Assembly: GCA_030589835.1 (NCBI GenBank)
Contig: JAUUZS010000140.1
Coordinates: 1-8,858, forward strand
Length of the DNA: 8,858 nt
Reading direction: 5' to 3'
Source of the DNA: Cyclobacteriaceae bacterium
GTDB lineage: Bacteria > Bacteroidota > Bacteroidia > Cytophagales > Cyclobacteriaceae
In this document: positions 7,721 through 8,858 of the stretch, one piece after another
Layout of the letters: each line of letters starts with the position of its first letter
Position numbering within the stretch: the stretch's first letter is position 1
Made by a program: the position numbers and the translations under genes
The notes under the pieces: model-generated
The model's input: only the letters and a program-made list of their open reading frames with translations
Told to the model about the DNA's origin: nothing
Databases searched by the model: none

Positions 7721-8284
7721 TTAGTGTGCGTAAATTTTCATTTTGTCAATTTTTTTTCCGTTCGCCAGGGTCACATCTAACTCGATTTTTACATAATCCT
7801 CACGGATTTTAATTTTCATCTTATCGATGTTTTTAACATCCGAATCATATTTGTCTTCGATTTCATCAATTAAATCATCAAGATCCTCGTCGTCATCAAA
7901 ATCAAAATGACTGTGATGTAAATCATTGGGGTCGATGTCCTTAATCTCAATGGTCATATTGGTGACGGCTTCAGTTATTGCTTCTGCTATCGATTCAACA
8001 AAATCGCCGATTTCAATGGAAAAATCTTCAAATTCGATATCAAAATCATCGTCATCGAGATCAATGTGGATTTTTGGGTTGTCAAACATTTTTTCCATTT
8101 TCTCTCCAAACTCCTCTCCCCAATTTTCAAAATACTCTTCGATGTCCTGTTCTTTCCCATCTATTTTAATGGTCACTACAGTGTCGTCATCTTTGTCTTT
8201 GTCCTTTCTTTTTTGAGAAAAAGCAGACCCGAATACAAACAGCAAAGCAAGGGAGGAAATAATAATTTTTGTAAAACTCTTCAT
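7721..8284 (-). CDS. Exported, highly acidic protein of unknown function
   Basis: I do not recognise this 187-residue protein. It starts with a clear signal peptide: Lys2 and Lys6, a hydrophobic stretch 7-18, then GSAFS before Gln24, a plausible signal peptidase I site with no lipobox cysteine. The mature part has 54 Asp/Glu in 164 residues by hand count (about one third), in clusters such as DLDDDDFDIEFEDF and FDFDDDEDLDD, with a His-rich DLHHSH between acidic runs and no cysteine. Acidic residues often alternate with Ile, Phe or Val, suggesting amphipathic strands. The C-terminal part repeats IDKMKI twice (KNIDKMKIKI and KKIDKMKIYAH). Divalent cation binding is possible but only inferred from composition. 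It is convergent with the cytochrome c gene and shares the hairpin with it; the Xre gene ends 181 nt upstream on the same strand. The frame is well supported by the leader peptide and the biased, non-random composition. Confidence 0.85.
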   Translation of the reverse strand: MKSFTKIIISSLALLFVFGSAFSQKRKDKDKDDDTVVTIKIDGKEQDIEEYFENWGEEFGEKMEKMFDNPKIHIDLDDDDFDIEFEDFSIEIGDFVESIAEAITEAVTNMTIEIKDIDPNDLHHSHFDFDDDEDLDDLIDEIEDKYDSDVKNIDKMKIKIREDYVKIELDVTLANGKKIDKMKIYAH

Positions 8285-8465
8285 AGTAATTTGTGTTTGG
8301 CGCTGTTCACTGAAAATATCATTCCACTTATACTAACTGATAGAATATCAATATATTAAATAATACATTGTTTTGATTTTGTTCACTTCTATACAATATA
8401 CTGTACGTAATTGAACAATTAAATATGGATCTCAAAGTACAATTGGAATGTTGAATCAATGTATA
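8285..8465. other. AT-rich intergenic spacer with GTTCA-type repeats
   Basis: The 181 nt between the acidic-protein gene and the Xre gene hold no open frame that I can support. GC is about 26% by hand count. GTTCAC occurs at 8305-8310 and 8381-8386. TTGTTCA at 8379-8385 is mirrored by TGAACAA at 8412-8418, and AATTG/CAATT flank two bases at 8409-8420. The spacer should contain the promoter of the acidic-protein gene and the end of the Xre transcript. No complete TAnnTTTG element was seen on the minus strand (only the one-base-short TACTTTG) and no clear terminator was found. Confidence 0.3.
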
Positions 8466-8672
8466 TTAATCTCTTTGATATTCTAATATATCAGATGGCT
8501 GGCAATCCAACACATCACAAATACTGTTTAACGTGGTAAATCGTATAGCCTTAGCTTTATTACTTTTAAGTATGGATAGGTTTGACATTGTAATTCCGAC
8601 CTTTTGTGAAAGTTCAGTTAATGGCATTTTTCTTTTTGCAAGCATCACGTCAAGATTTACTATTATAGCCAT
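8466..8672 (-). CDS. Small Xre/Cro-family regulator, YozG type
   Basis: This 68-residue protein is almost entirely one helix-turn-helix domain. It opens MAIIVNLDVMLAKRKM, continues LTELSQKVGITMSNLSILKS (18-37), which holds the two DNA-contacting helices, and ends RFTTLNSICDVLDCQPSDIL, all typical of the short YozG-like Xre group. The length is normal for that group. Its ATG overlaps by one base the TAA of the upstream DUF2975-type gene (TAATG), so the two are translated together. In this family the small regulator commonly follows a DUF2975 membrane protein, from which a joint regulatory role is inferred; no target is known. DNA binding is well supported by the motif. An operator cannot be pointed to from this window, since the promoter of the pair lies beyond the right edge. 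Confidence 0.93.
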   Translation of the reverse strand: MAIIVNLDVMLAKRKMPLTELSQKVGITMSNLSILKSNKAKAIRFTTLNSICDVLDCQPSDILEYQRD

Positions 8673-8858
8673 TATATAGTTAATTCATGTTCCTTTTTTA
8701 TACTTATACTTTGTCTTAGAACTTCTGTTATTGTTAATATTAAAATCCCGAGTCCAAATATATAATACTGAAAGGATATATCGGAATAAATAGAATATCC
8801 TGTATAACTAAATTGATTTTTTATCCATGATAATTCTAAAGATTCAATAATATATTGT
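8672..8858 (-). CDS. DUF2975-type membrane protein, C-terminal fragment (cut by window edge)
   Basis: Reading the minus strand in from the right edge gives an open frame of 61 codons ending in TAA at 8674-8672, with no start in view. The visible part has a Tyr/Ser-rich loop (NQFSYTGYSIYS) and then a membrane segment YYIFGLGILILTITEVLRQ, followed by a short cytoplasmic tail ending KKEHELTI. That final helix plus charged tail closing in ENELTI-like residues is how DUF2975 proteins usually end, and the gene directly after it is the small Xre regulator that usually accompanies them. The one-base overlap with that gene confirms the frame. GC is about 22% by hand count, lower than elsewhere in the window. 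The family is called from the C-terminal pattern and neighbour together, without the rest of the protein. Confidence 0.75.
   Translation of the reverse strand, partial: QYIIESLELSWIKNQFSYTGYSIYSDISFQYYIFGLGILILTITEVLRQSISIKKEHELTI

Noticed and set aside
7926..8359. Plus-strand frames of 63-97 codons opposite the acidic protein
   Set aside because: Their Ser/Phe-rich composition is the complement of the Asp/Glu codons of the real gene; the minus-strand frame has a signal peptide.
8409..8420. AATTG/CAATT palindrome as a terminator for the Xre operon
   Set aside because: Five AT-rich pairs around a two-base centre cannot form a stable hairpin, and no T run follows.
8424..8460. TTG and TACTTTG on the minus strand as a promoter for the acidic-protein gene
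   Set aside because: The -7 is one base short of TAnnTTTG, and the site lies about 150 nt from the start codon; too weak to call.

Overview
The window looks like a chromosomal segment from a member of the Bacteroidota, possibly Cytophagales-like; the order-level guess is weak. The phylum call rests on several signs. The DNA is AT-rich, and Shine-Dalgarno sequences are absent or weak before most starts, where A/T-rich leaders are found instead. Lipoprotein leaders sit on the SCO and cytochrome c proteins. One long soluble PAS/GAF hybrid kinase dominates the window, and a TAnnTTTG element of the Bacteroidota -7 type lies before miaA. No rRNA, tRNA, insertion sequence, phage gene or CRISPR array is visible.

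Layout. The left half (1-4854, minus strand) is a signalling operon. A 1589-residue cytoplasmic hybrid histidine kinase carries about seven PAS domains, a GAF domain, HisKA, HATPase_c, a receiver and a C-terminal HPt domain. Two bases after its stop begins a separate response regulator, which is cut by the left edge. Across a 116-bp divergent spacer runs a plus-strand block: miaA (tRNA A37 prenyltransferase, TTG start), a HemJ-like membrane protein, an SCO-family copper/thiol lipoprotein, and a small cytochrome c lipoprotein whose ATG overlaps the SCO stop by 4 bp. A hairpin after the cytochrome gene separates it from a convergent minus-strand gene for an exported, very acidic protein of unknown function. 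The right end (minus strand) is an AT-richer two-gene cassette: the C-terminal end of a DUF2975-type membrane protein, cut by the right edge, followed with a 1-nt overlap by a small YozG-type Xre regulator.

How the genes work together. The kinase, its HPt domain and the downstream regulator read as one His-Asp-His-Asp phosphorelay with several sensory inputs. The plus-strand block joins heme synthesis (HemJ), oxidase copper-site assembly (SCO) and an electron carrier (cytochrome c), so it fits aerobic respiratory chain biogenesis; miaA is probably a housekeeping neighbour. The DUF2975/Xre pair is a recurrent gene pair of poorly known function.

Most of the window is ordinary. I do not see convincing evidence of a new multi-gene system. 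The least explained items are the acidic exported protein, the departure of the HemJ-like protein from a conserved family motif, the extra cysteine pair in the cytochrome, and the DUF2975/Xre cassette at the edge. All family assignments are from reading motifs; no searches were run.
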